From the NCBI RefSeq assembly GCF_002368035.1, contig NZ_AP018222.1, forward strand, positions 1,611,836 through 1,675,835: a stretch of 64,000 bases of DNA, in the 5' to 3' direction. Position numbers and translations under genes: made by a program. The stretch comes from Nostoc linckia NIES-25. Lineage in GTDB: Bacteria > Cyanobacteriota > Cyanobacteriia > Cyanobacteriales > Nostocaceae. Below the pieces are notes generated by a model, which saw only the letters and a list, made by a program, of their open reading frames with translations, was not told the origin of the DNA and ran no database searches. Shown in pieces: positions 52,590-62,014 of this stretch. Every line of letters begins with the position of its first letter. The first letter of the stretch is position 1.

Positions 52590-53930
52590 TTATTCACCAG
52601 TAATCGCTAGTTCATTCACCCAAATTCTTGGACAAACTCCCCCTGGTGTTAGCTCCGCCTCTTTTTCTACATAAATAATTGACTTCAAGAGTTCCAAGAA
52701 ATCGCCAGCCACTGTTGCTGATTCAATACTGGTTTTTACACCTTTGTTAATTAGCCAACCATCAAACGGCAAAGAAAACGAACCTTGCAAGGATTTTACT
52801 CCTGCGTGGAGGGCGCGTAAATCATCAATAAGAATCACGTTTTCCGCAGTTTCTAAGCTAAATTCTTGCTCAGGCGTTGCTGTCGTAAAAACATGATAAA
52901 AATTAGGACTAACGCTGACTTTTGCCCCAATACTGGCGTTACCTGTGGGTTGAGCATTTAACCTTTTGGCAGTGCCGGCACTATGGAGAAAGCTTTTTAA
53001 AATGCCATTTTCAATCAGCGAAATTTGACGAGTCGGAGTACCCTCACCATCAAAAGTTTCTGCGCCTATGTTAGCTGGATGTAGTGCATCATCGTAAACT
53101 GAAAGCAGAGGGGAAGCAATTTCTTTGCCTAAATCCTCAGGAGTAGATAAACTTTGTTTATCCAAAATACTTTGGGCATTGAACAAGTTAGAAAAAGCGC
53201 CCAACAAACTTAAAAAAGCTTCAGGTGAGAAAACTACCCGATATTTCCCAGTTTGAATTTTTTCATAATTCAAGTGGCTGATAGTTTTATCTGCGGTTTC
53301 TTTGATGCAACCATTTATGTCTAGATTATCTAAACTATGGTCGATTCTAAAAGCGCCTGCACTGCGAGGTTTTTTGCCTTCTTCTTCTGTTTTGCTGTAA
53401 AGATAAATTGATGCAAAGGAGTGAGATTCAGTTCTGAGGGCACCCTCGCTATTGAGATAAAATCTATCAATATCTCTTTGGGCTAAGCTATTATACGGTA
53501 CACCTTGAATTGCTGGATGGGCTGCTAGTAATTCTTTTTCGGCTAGCAATAGTTTGTCTATAAGTTCAGCTACGGGTGCTTGGGGTACTTTATTTTCAGG
53601 TTTGTTGGGAATAGGAATAGTAGCTTCGGGGCTAAAATCAGGGACATTTTCCTTAACACCAAAAAAACTGGCTTCGTAAGCAGTTTTCAAAGCTAATTCT
53701 AATCCTTTGGGATCTACGTCCGTGGTGCTGGTGACGCCCATTGTATTATCTTGATTCCAGACACGAACGGTAACGCCAGAGCGATTTGAAGCTTTGACTT
53801 GTTTTGGCTCTCCTCGATCTACTTGCACGTTAGTATCATCTACTGTTGAGCCATAAATGTCAAATTTTTTGATGCCAAGTCTATCAGCATTTTCCTTGGC
53901 GTAATTTGCGATTTCATTGATATTCGGCAT
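52590..53930 (-). CDS. tldE: TldE/PmbA-type metalloprotease subunit
   Basis: A 446-residue protein of the TldD/PmbA (U62) family. The N-terminal domain includes KFDIYGSTVDDTNVQVDRGEPKQVKASNRSGVTVRVW, and the C-terminal half has TPTRQISLIENGILKSFLHSAGTAKRL. It lacks the HExxxH zinc motif found in TldD, as expected for the TldE partner. In E. coli the heterodimer cleaves peptides such as the microcin B17 precursor and CcdA. The tldD gene lies 224 bases upstream on the same strand. The ATG at 53930 is preferred over the TTG at 53936. Confidence 0.93.
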   Translation of the reverse strand: MPNINEIANYAKENADRLGIKKFDIYGSTVDDTNVQVDRGEPKQVKASNRSGVTVRVWNQDNTMGVTSTTDVDPKGLELALKTAYEASFFGVKENVPDFSPEATIPIPNKPENKVPQAPVAELIDKLLLAEKELLAAHPAIQGVPYNSLAQRDIDRFYLNSEGALRTESHSFASIYLYSKTEEEGKKPRSAGAFRIDHSLDNLDINGCIKETADKTISHLNYEKIQTGKYRVVFSPEAFLSLLGAFSNLFNAQSILDKQSLSTPEDLGKEIASPLLSVYDDALHPANIGAETFDGEGTPTRQISLIENGILKSFLHSAGTAKRLNAQPTGNASIGAKVSVSPNFYHVFTTATPEQEFSLETAENVILIDDLRALHAGVKSLQGSFSLPFDGWLINKGVKTSIESATVAGDFLELLKSIIYVEKEAELTPGGVCPRIWVNELAITGE

Positions 53931-54154
53931 GACCAATTTGAGATTTGGGATTTGAGATTTTAGATTGACGGAAATTTAATTTTGAATATTAGATTTTGAA
54001 TTTTAGATTTTAAAATATTGCACATAAAGCTCTCATATTTTGGGGCGGGCTTTCCGGCCCAGCCCACAAGAAATGTAGAGTTTAATATTATGCAGATTTA
54101 GATGTAGCTTTGGCTGGTTGAAAACCCAAAATCAAAATCTAAAATCCAAAACTA

Positions 54155-55627
54155 TTATCTTCCGCCCACGGTAATAGAATCAACTTTGATGTGTGGTTGT
54201 CCGACTGTGGTGTAAATACTGCCGCTGACGGAACCACAAAAACCTGGGGCAATTTCTAAATCTTGGGAACACATGGAAATTTTATTCATAATTTCTGTGG
54301 CTTCACCAATCAAAATTGCTCCTTTTAATGGCTTGGTAATTTTGCCATTTTCAATCAAATAAGCTTCATCGACACCAAAGTTAAATTGACCTGTGGCACC
54401 AACACTACCGCCACCCATTTTTTTACAGTAAATGCCTTTATCAATAGAGGCAAATATATCTTCGATGGTGTAGTCGCCAGAATCAATATAAGTATTACGC
54501 ATCCGGCTAGCGGCGGCAAAGGTGTAGTTTTGGCGGCGTCCGCTTCCCGTTCTAGGGTGTCCGGTGAGTGTGGAACCCGTTCTATCTGCTAAGAAGTTTT
54601 TGAGAACGCCTTTTTCAATTAATAAGGTTCTTTGGGCGGGCATACCTTCGTCATCCATATCAATTGTTCCGAAGGCATTGTCAGAACGTCCTTCATCCCA
54701 AGCTGTTAAACTTTCGTGGGCAATTTTTTGGCCTTTTTTATCAGCAAAGGGAGAGGTATTGCGTTCAATTTGAGTGGTTTCTAGGAGGTGTCCGCAAGCT
54801 TCGTGGAAGATTACGCCGCCAAAGTGATTGGCCATAATGATGGGGTAAGTCCCTGATTCCACGTAATCTGCATAGAGCATTTTTCCAGCAGATTCTGATA
54901 TTTTTTCGGCAGCTTGTTGATAGTCCCAAGTTCTTAAGAAGTTGGCATCGCTGGTGTTACCGGCGCGATCGCCTATTGAGGTACGATTAGCACCATCGGC
55001 ACACAACAGGTTAAAGCCTACTGATTGGGTGAGGCGAATGTCACGGGCAAAAGTACCGTCACTGGCGGCGACTAAAACTTCTTGCCAATCTCGAAAATAA
55101 CTAGCGCGACGCGATTGGATGTGGTTGGCTTTTTGTTTGAGGTAAGCAGTACCATCAAGGAGGACTTCTCCCATTTCGCGGATGGAACTACACGCTGGTA
55201 GCCAAGCATCTTTACCTCTTTTGGTGGCGTAATCTCTCAGTAGTTCGAGGTAGATTTCGGGGATGAAAGAACTAGGTGCGGGTAGGTGTAATCCCAAAAT
55301 CGAAAGGCCTTTTTCTAAGGCTGCTTTCAAACCCGAAAAGGAAAGGTCATTAGTACTGACGTAGCAGTCAGCTTTACCGCGAAAGACTCTGACTCCCGCG
55401 CCTGTAGACAAACTCGGTGAAATGCTGGTGATGGCGTCGTCTTCTGCAAGAGAACTAATGTAGTTGCGACGTTCTAAGAAGAATTCGACGAAGTCAGCAC
55501 CGGCGGCGCGTCCTAGTCCCAGGAGGGTAGCCAGTGGGGCTTCCCAGGTTTCATCGAAACGCTCTGGGGTGGAAGAATATTGTAGAGTGGGAAGTTGATT
55601 CGAGAGAAGTAGCGTACTTGTAAGCAT
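54155..55627 (-). CDS. tldD: TldD metalloprotease catalytic subunit
   Basis: A 490-residue zinc protease of the U62 family. The active-site motif HEACGH lies in GGVIFHEACGHLLETT at about residues 270-285. GSTLTGHPRTGSGRRQNYTFAAASRMRNTYIDSG and the closing CGSVSGSIYTTVGQPHIKVDSITVGG are strongly conserved. It forms a heterodimer with TldE, encoded downstream, and degrades unfolded short peptides. In cyanobacteria the pair may also help mature ribosomal peptides; no such precursor is in this window. Confidence 0.95.
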   Translation of the reverse strand: MLTSTLLLSNQLPTLQYSSTPERFDETWEAPLATLLGLGRAAGADFVEFFLERRNYISSLAEDDAITSISPSLSTGAGVRVFRGKADCYVSTNDLSFSGLKAALEKGLSILGLHLPAPSSFIPEIYLELLRDYATKRGKDAWLPACSSIREMGEVLLDGTAYLKQKANHIQSRRASYFRDWQEVLVAASDGTFARDIRLTQSVGFNLLCADGANRTSIGDRAGNTSDANFLRTWDYQQAAEKISESAGKMLYADYVESGTYPIIMANHFGGVIFHEACGHLLETTQIERNTSPFADKKGQKIAHESLTAWDEGRSDNAFGTIDMDDEGMPAQRTLLIEKGVLKNFLADRTGSTLTGHPRTGSGRRQNYTFAAASRMRNTYIDSGDYTIEDIFASIDKGIYCKKMGGGSVGATGQFNFGVDEAYLIENGKITKPLKGAILIGEATEIMNKISMCSQDLEIAPGFCGSVSGSIYTTVGQPHIKVDSITVGGR

Positions 55628-56246
55628 GGGTAGCCTCGTCTGCTGGCGGAATTCAGAGATTTGACTGAAAAATCCTGGTGTGTTCAGTCTAACAAATGAG
55701 TGAAAGCCACAGTTGGCAGTAAGGCAGTGTGGATTTCCCTCCTAAGCTGTTAAGCACCTAATTTGCACATTTAGACAGCAGGGGAGCAGAGGGGCTTCAA
55801 GGGCAGGGAGGGGAGAAGGATTGACGTTTTTTCTCCAAAATCAACAATAGACTTCTTGCATAAATCAAAAAAAAGAACCCCACCCCGCCTTTGACTTACG
55901 TCAAAGTCTCCCCTCCCCGCGAGCGGGGAGGGGCTGGGGGTGGGGTGTTAGGGGACTTTTGCAAGAGGTCTAATATGCAAGTTAAATGCGTATTAGCTTA
56001 TTACAACAATTTTGAGCTAACTAAACCATAAAGGGGCGCACGGTGTACGCCCCTAGAAGAGATTGTGGTTCAAATAAATGAGATGCACTTATTATATTTA
56101 ACTTGTACTTTTGTCAACCAAAAGAGCTACAAGATGCCAACAGGTATGGGATTACAATTGCGAATTAGGAATTAATATAACTCCTACAAAATATGTAAAT
56201 TTATTTGCTGATAAGGTTAATTAGATCCAGATTCTCCTCGTTAAGT
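55628..56246. other. Repeat-bearing gap before the SMR/FAD/GT2 operon end
   Basis: No gene. Most of the structure comes from the MITE-like element at 55848-55972. The rest is AT-rich, with a GGGGCAGGGAGGGG-type purine stretch at about 55790-55815. Confidence 0.5.
55848..55972. mobile_element. MITE-like element B with nested palindromes
   Basis: Terminal inverted repeats TAGACTTCTTGCA (55848-55860) and TGCAAGAGGTCTA (55960-55972) match at 12 of 13 positions. Nested inside are ACCCCACCCC (55877) against GGGGTGGGGT (55937), the hairpin CTTTGAC-TTAC-GTCAAAG (55889-55906) and CCTCCCCGC-GA-GCGGGGAGG (55912-55931). The 125-base unit could fold completely on itself and encodes no protein. Confidence 0.75.
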
Positions 56247-57071
56247 TTATTTACGATTTGCAATTTTCAAGGGAATTCGTACTGTTTCTCGACCGTCGAA
56301 GGTTTGCTCGAAATTGGGGGTTGGTGTTGTGGATGATATATTTTTAAACAAAACCTTCAGCGTGCGAACAATAGTTTTAAGAACTTTCATTTTGCTGGCG
56401 GTTGGCTTTTGATCGTATCTCAAAACCATTGGAATTTCTACAATTCTAGGTTTGAATACTTTAGCTTTGAGCAGTAAATCTATCATGCAAGCAAATCCAC
56501 TTTCTGTGAAGAGATTGTCGCCATAATACGCATCAAGTTTACTGAGCAAAGTCCGGTTATACAGTCTGTAACCACAGGTGTAATCTCTAACACCTGGGAC
56601 GCGGGCTGCTATTCTAAATAGCCAACTTGCTCCGTAGCTCATGAACTCTCTAAATTTTGATAAGCCGATGACCTTTGAGCCTTTGCGATATCTAGATGCG
56701 ATCGCAATATCATAACCACCAGCGATGGTAGTATCATACATTTTGATCAACAGTTCTGGTGGTTGAGTATCATCGCAATCCATTGCAGCTAAAAAATCAC
56801 CTTCTTGAGAAATTTCTAAGAAAGTTGTGAAACCTGTTTTGATTGCTTGACCTAAACCACCATTTTTGGCATGTTGTACCAATTTCAGGGATACACCCAG
56901 GGATTGAGATTCTTCTATGGCAGTTTCAGCAGTGCGATCGCTACTGCCATCATCAACTAAAATCAGTTGGATGTCCATCTTCGAGATTTGCTGCAATTGT
57001 TGAAATCTCTGAAACAATGGGGGAATTGATTCTTGTTCGTTATATGCAGGTAAAAGAACGTAAAGAGTCAT
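56247..57071 (-). CDS. Family 2 glycosyltransferase (polyprenyl-phosphate type)
   Basis: A 274-residue GT-A enzyme: VLLPAYNEQESI opens it, LVDDGSSDRT at about 37-46 binds the nucleotide, and MDCDDTQPPELL carries the metal-binding acidic motif. GYDIAIASRYRKGSKVIG and RDYTCGYRLYNRTLL fit dolichol/undecaprenyl-phosphate mannosyl- or glucosyl-transferases of the DPM1 class. Unlike many bacterial members it has no C-terminal membrane helices. It is the last gene of a tight minus-strand operon with an FAD enzyme and two SMR-size transporters, so it probably loads a sugar onto a lipid carrier. Confidence 0.88.
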   Translation of the reverse strand: MTLYVLLPAYNEQESIPPLFQRFQQLQQISKMDIQLILVDDGSSDRTAETAIEESQSLGVSLKLVQHAKNGGLGQAIKTGFTTFLEISQEGDFLAAMDCDDTQPPELLIKMYDTTIAGGYDIAIASRYRKGSKVIGLSKFREFMSYGASWLFRIAARVPGVRDYTCGYRLYNRTLLSKLDAYYGDNLFTESGFACMIDLLLKAKVFKPRIVEIPMVLRYDQKPTASKMKVLKTIVRTLKVLFKNISSTTPTPNFEQTFDGRETVRIPLKIANRK

Positions 57072-57111
57072 AATTGCCTCGTGTATTTTTGAAAATATTA
57101 GTAATCAAATT

Positions 57112-58416
57112 TCAAGAATTCAGTAATGTCGATTTTTTAAGAAATTCATCGACATGTCTGACAACTGCGTTGTTATTGACGCTATCATTCACAAACTGTG
57201 AAGTATTGACAACATAAAAATCAGTGTTTTCAGTACTCACTTTGGGAACAAGACTTGAATAGTTTAAAACTTGTAGTGGTTGTACTTTCATGGCTCGATT
57301 AATATGTGCAGCCACAATGTCATCTTGTTTGAGTTCTGGGAACATCAAACGTATACCCTGGAAAAATACTTGCCGCAATTCATCATCTGGCTGTTTTAAC
57401 AACGGGTCGGTAGAAAGTATATATTTTGGTAGAAATGTCATGTGGTATCCTGCTGTTTCTTGCAAAGAAACGAGGTTGCTCATACCGATAACTCCGGTAA
57501 ACGGAATATTTCTATCGGCAATATTTACTACGTAATAAGGAATTAAAGCCTTACGAGTGATAAGTGTCATACAAACTACACCCAGGTACTCTACTGTTTC
57601 ACGAGTCTCGGAAACTTTCACCAGTTCATTTGCAGTAACCTGTTGCAGGACATTAACTGGACCGGTAAATATGACTTTATCAAAATGTTCTTTTTGACCT
57701 TGAAATTCTACCCAAATTCCACCTTCTTGAGCAGGGCCGATATACTCCACCGCAGTACTTGTGCGAACCTGACCTCCAGATGCATTAATTAATTCTTCTA
57801 AACGGTCTATTACAGTTTTGTAACCGCCAGAAACATAACCCAGTTGTTCTTTACTTAATGAAGAATCCCGCGCTGAAAATAGCCTTCTGATATAAGCCCA
57901 AATAAAAACAGCTGAGATTCGCTTATAGTTTTCTCCTAATTTAGACAGTAGTAAGGGCTTCCAAAGCTTTTCGTATGTATTCCTACCACCAAGTTTTAAT
58001 AGCCAATCTTCAACTAAAATCTTTTCTAAACGCTGCCAATCATTGATGCGCGAACCATACAAAAGAGTAAAAGCTAATCTAATTTTTCCAATCAGCCCAA
58101 ACAAAGGAAAACGCAAAAATTCTATAGCATTACTGATAGAATAAAACTTTTTATTGTCATAAAAACCCGTTAAACTACGATGCCAACGTAGTTTATCTCC
58201 AAGACCAATATCTCTTATAAAATTTATTAAATGAGTATCAGAAGGTAGAATAACATGATAAAAGCGATCCCAGGTAAATAACCCGTAATCATGATAGGTT
58301 GTAAGTCCACCAAGCTGGTTGCTGTTATCAAAAACAGTTACTATATGTCCTTGGTTTGAAAGGCGTTGGGCTAATACTAAACCAGTTATTCCTCCACCAA
58401 TGATGCTTATTTTCAT
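57112..58416 (-). CDS. FAD-dependent oxidoreductase (amine-oxidase fold)
   Basis: A 434-residue flavoprotein. The dinucleotide-binding motif ISIIGGGITGLVLAQRL is at residues 3-19, and GGLTTYHDYGLFTWDRFYHVI is the second FAD contact. It belongs to the protoporphyrinogen-oxidase/amine-oxidase/UDP-galactopyranose-mutase superfamily and resembles members found in polysaccharide gene clusters. YVSGGYKTVIDRL lies in the middle. The substrate is unknown; given the neighbours, a lipid-linked sugar or isoprenoid is a fair guess. It lies 75 bases after the SMR gene and 40 before the GT2. Confidence 0.82.
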   Translation of the reverse strand: MKISIIGGGITGLVLAQRLSNQGHIVTVFDNSNQLGGLTTYHDYGLFTWDRFYHVILPSDTHLINFIRDIGLGDKLRWHRSLTGFYDNKKFYSISNAIEFLRFPLFGLIGKIRLAFTLLYGSRINDWQRLEKILVEDWLLKLGGRNTYEKLWKPLLLSKLGENYKRISAVFIWAYIRRLFSARDSSLSKEQLGYVSGGYKTVIDRLEELINASGGQVRTSTAVEYIGPAQEGGIWVEFQGQKEHFDKVIFTGPVNVLQQVTANELVKVSETRETVEYLGVVCMTLITRKALIPYYVVNIADRNIPFTGVIGMSNLVSLQETAGYHMTFLPKYILSTDPLLKQPDDELRQVFFQGIRLMFPELKQDDIVAAHINRAMKVQPLQVLNYSSLVPKVSTENTDFYVVNTSQFVNDSVNNNAVVRHVDEFLKKSTLLNS

Positions 58417-58491
58417 AAACTTAAATCTTTCTAGGGTATGTTGTTCAAATTTATCTTTCGACTTTGTTAAAGGTGATAGCTGATTGAGCTA

Positions 58492-58848
58492 TTAATGTAC
58501 AACAAGTATTACACCGGTGATAATAATTGAAATTCCTATCCATTGGCTCAATACAACCTTCTCTTTAAGAAGATAATAAGAAGCAATAGGTATAAGTGCA
58601 TACATTAATCCCAGAACTGGAAATGCTTGGCTTAGAGGAACTGTCCGCAATACATACAGCCACAATAAAGTCATGAATCCATAGCAAATAAACCAAATCG
58701 CAAAATAAGGAGAGAATACCAAATTGCGAATCGATGCGCTTCCTTCTTTGCTAGAGTTGGTTATGTAAAGTCCGTACTTTAAGGATACATTAGCCACTGT
58801 TCCAAGCAAAACTACAAGCATTAAATCTAGCCAATTAATGATGTCCAT
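58492..58848 (-). CDS. SMR/EamA-type small membrane transporter (ArnE/F-like)
   Basis: A 118-residue protein with four membrane helices. The segment TVPLSQAFPVLGLMYALIPIASYYLLKEKV followed by QWIGISIIITGVILV is the signature half-EamA/SMR layout. Paired SMR-size proteins such as ArnE and ArnF move lipid-linked aminoarabinose across the membrane. A second such gene lies 34 bases upstream, and a polyprenyl-phosphate glycosyltransferase lies downstream. I infer one subunit of a lipid-sugar flippase. Confidence 0.8.
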   Translation of the reverse strand: MDIINWLDLMLVVLLGTVANVSLKYGLYITNSSKEGSASIRNLVFSPYFAIWFICYGFMTLLWLYVLRTVPLSQAFPVLGLMYALIPIASYYLLKEKVVLSQWIGISIIITGVILVVH

Positions 58849-58882
58849 TTTTTAATACTTTCTGGGATAGTTAACTATAAAA

Positions 58883-59266
58883 TTATTGTGACTTTTTTAT
58901 GGGAATAACCACTAAAAGAACACCAGCAAAAATAGTGAGAACTCCTATTATTCGAGTTAGTGTAATTACTTCATTAAAAAAATAATACGAGCCTAAAAAT
59001 ATGCCGACATAGTTTAGGCTAGTTACTGGATAAGCAATACTCAGTTTTACAGTTCGCAAAGCTAATATCCAACTTACTACTCCTAAACAATAAACAGCCA
59101 CAGATAATGCCAATTGCTGAAGAAATTGCCAATTCAATAGTCCTTCATGGCTATTGCTCATGGTATGTTTCATCAGCAATTGTCCAGAAATACTAAATAA
59201 AATGCTAACCAGTAAAATAATATAGGAAGTTATTTGAAAACGGGAATTTTGTAATATAGATTTCAT
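58883..59266 (-). CDS. SMR/EamA-type small membrane transporter, second subunit
   Basis: A 127-residue protein with four membrane helices, first gene of the four-gene operon. ALRTVKLSIAYPVTSLNYVGIFLGSYYFFNEVITLTRIIGVLTIFAGVLLVV repeats the same pattern as its neighbour (LRTVxLSxAxPV...). The two are clearly related paralogues and probably form a heterodimer. There is no upstream coding neighbour for 2.2 kb, so the operon promoter should lie just upstream. Confidence 0.8.
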   Translation of the reverse strand: MKSILQNSRFQITSYIILLVSILFSISGQLLMKHTMSNSHEGLLNWQFLQQLALSVAVYCLGVVSWILALRTVKLSIAYPVTSLNYVGIFLGSYYFFNEVITLTRIIGVLTIFAGVLLVVIPIKKSQ

Positions 59267-61454
59267 AATAGATTTACCTCAATGGTAATAATAAGTATTA
59301 ACTTAAAAATTTTGGATTTCGGTCACACTTTCCCAGCAATTTGACCTCTCGTTTCAGTAAGTAGACAATAAAATTCAGAGGTTTGGGTTGAAGGAACTGA
59401 GATCAAAATGACCATTGAAGCTCATGTCCTAAAAGTTCAAAACTAAGTAATATCAACTTTGGATATATAGTTGTCCATCATGCCAGCTTCCCATATTTTC
59501 GCAGCCAACCAGCCAGACTTCATGACTATTCTCAGACAAAGGTAACACAGTATACACGTATACCAGAGATTAACAGCTTTGCCAAAAATTTGTTCTAGAT
59601 AAAGTTTACCAATGGGCGATCGCTAAGTTTGCTGAGTATACTTATTCTTAACATTTTAGCCATTAAACATGGATTGTAAAAATTTTATCAATCCATTCAT
59701 TAAGTTTCATCAGTTGCATGTATCTTCCTGTAGAAATCTGGTTGAATACAGTACTGAAATTGTCAACCTATTAACTTTATCTTTTAGAACTTACTTAAAT
59801 TAATAATTTCCTGCAATTTATTAGTGGAGAGTTTATTAATTTTTTTGCTCGTCTGTATAAAGTATCTTCAAACTCACATATATAGTTGTGAGCTAGGTTG
59901 GAAACTAAGTCGCTGAATTTGTTTACCTGCTCTATTTGGACATCGAATACAATAATTAGCAAAATATCTTAAACTCTATAGGAAAATCTTGAAATAGATG
60001 AATTACTTTAGAGCTTTATCGAAACTTTACTCAATGTCCAAACTCAAGCTCTGATGAGAGGAAGCGTTAATCTCAACTAAGGCAGGCTGAGATAATCGGA
60101 TTTCATAGCAATTGAATTAGGATTCAAGTGTTTTTACATTATCGGTGTTACGTCTGATTGATTTTCGTTGCTTTTTATTGATTACATATAGTTTTGACTA
60201 GAGTTGTTTCTCAAAAGTTATTGCTACATATAATTACTTACTAGAATACCACGAGAAAAGCATGTTGCAAATTTATCGCTGTACTTCATGAAAAATTTAC
60301 TTGTTCAAAATCTACTTAAACAAAAACTTCATAAAATAGACAGTCTCTTCTATGTAAATTTTTATTTGCTTGCATTGTGTATTTTTATTGGCTTTTGGCT
60401 GCTGAACTTCTAAAAAAGGCAATTCGACATCAAAAATTTACTTTACTAAAATCCATCTCAACAATAAATTTATAAGTAGAATGACGCAAAAAAACCGAAG
60501 TATGTAACGGAAAGTAAAGTTGCTCAAAAAGCTCTTCCCTTCTGTCTTGTACTTCTGCTTTTTGCCTCGTCATAACGACGATTTTCAACACCGACCTCCT
60601 TACACTAGACTAGCTAGAAAAAGGTAGTAGGGACTAGGGGAGGAAACCTTTTTCATTGTTAGTTGTGGATTTTTACCGTCAGTAGGTTCCTTGAAATCAC
60701 TCATAATACATGGTACATTGCAAGGAAGAGAAATTTTCATTTTTCTTTGTGAGTGCAGAGCGCAGAGTCTGTTGTATCAATCATTCTTGGTCTGAGATGA
60801 AAGTGCCAAGGAGAAAGCTAAAAGCAGAACTTTTACAATAAACCTAATAGACTTATCTGCTATATAAATTTTTATTTCGTCAAAACTAAAAATTTATATA
60901 GCACTTTTTCGGTAATAAATTTGCCGAAGTTGCAATTTTCTTTCAGACCTAAAGAAATTATAAAGCCTAAAGTTTATTTTGCTAGAGCAGAATTTTCAGA
61001 ATAGCAGCCAAGGTAATAGCTAAAGATATAACCAAAAGATACTGCTTTCAAGTGGTAAACACAGACAAAAAAGGAGAACTTGAATCGTTTTTTCTCTAAC
61101 TGTAATAATTTCACAATTTGGATATTTGAATTCCAACTTTCTTGCTAGTTTCTTTAGATACACAGTAAGCAAGAAAATCATACTTTGGGTTAGATATTAA
61201 AACGTGATTTTATACTGGAAATTATTGTAAATAAAGTCTGGAAAAGTTGACTTACCTTACTTACGATCGGGTTAATATGCTGAGTAGAATATAAAGCTAT
61301 TTTGTTAGGAAAATTTATATTTAAAAAGTCACTTGAAATAAATCAAAACCATGCTCACAGGTCAAAAGACCGCGTTCATGGCTTGATTTGAGCAACTATC
61401 TGGACAATTGGCAGCATTTTGAAGTTGAGAGAAATTTAATTCTGTCGGTTGCGA
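59267..61454. other. 2.2-kb AT-rich region almost without genes
   Basis: No protein of recognisable family is encoded on either strand. One short candidate gene (60288-60413) is listed separately. The block AATAGAC...TAAATTTTTATTT occurs at about 60335-60367 and again, diverged, at about 60847-60878, hinting at an old duplication. The region contains no 7-mer arrays, unlike most other gaps here. It may be decayed genes or an untranslated regulatory RNA locus. Confidence 0.5.
60288..60413 (+). CDS. Possible small membrane protein, 41 residues
   Basis: The frame MKNLLVQNLLKQKLHKIDSL... ends in a hydrophobic helix (YLLALCIFIGFWLLNF). One membrane span after a basic amphipathic start is typical of small membrane proteins, but there is no ribosome site and the region is AT-rich, where such frames arise by chance. 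It is a weak candidate. Confidence 0.25.
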   Translation: MKNLLVQNLLKQKLHKIDSLFYVNFYLLALCIFIGFWLLNF

Positions 61455-61709
61455 TCATTTAGTTTCTCTAGGTGATTTTTGTGTAAGTTGAGTCTGTTTT
61501 GAGTCATTTTCTTGCAAAAGCTTGTTAGTAATAGCGAAGACAACGATTAACAATGCAAACTGAATCTGCCAGGGTGCTAATACTAAACTTAAAATGAGGC
61601 TAATAGCTGCAAAAACCCCAGCGAGATATGCAATTTCATCACTACTCTTTTTAAATAGGTAGCCAGTAGCTAAAGCAGTACACAGTGGTATCAGGAAAAA
61701 CAAAGCCAT
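61455..61709 (-). CDS. Conserved cyanobacterial membrane protein, 84 residues
   Basis: A small protein with about three membrane helices (MALFFLIPLCTALATGYLF, YLAGVFAAISLILSLVLAPW, FALLIVVFAITNKLL) and a short polar C-terminus. The pattern YLFKKSSDEIAYLAG between helices one and two recurs in cyanobacterial homologues I recognise, but no function is known. I chose the ATG at 61709; a TTG at 61715 is also in frame. Confidence 0.7.
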   Translation of the reverse strand: MALFFLIPLCTALATGYLFKKSSDEIAYLAGVFAAISLILSLVLAPWQIQFALLIVVFAITNKLLQENDSKQTQLTQKSPRETK

Positions 61710-62014
61710 TGTCAATTACCTATGGATTCACAATGTGGTGTTTATAAAAGTTTTTGGAATTGTGGTTAATTTTACATCCAAGAACGTTTTAGCCACAACA
61801 GTCTATCGATATAAATCTTAGTAAAAGTCAAGATTATGCAATCTCTTATTTTACACCCTAGTAGGGCGACAAATAGTCCTACGCCCACGTTATCGTGGTT
61901 AAGGAAATCAAGGAAAGGAATCATCCGGTAAATTAGCTTAAAACTTTGGGCTGGTTTCGGGAAAACGATTTAGCATATTAGCTTTAGGAGTAGCATTTTC
62001 AACTTTAAGACTCG
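61710..62014. other. Divergent gap before tex
   Basis: No gene. It contains the promoters of the small membrane protein and tex. A short ACGCCCACGTTATCGTGG segment with a CACG/CGTG palindrome lies near 61881-61898. Confidence 0.4.
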
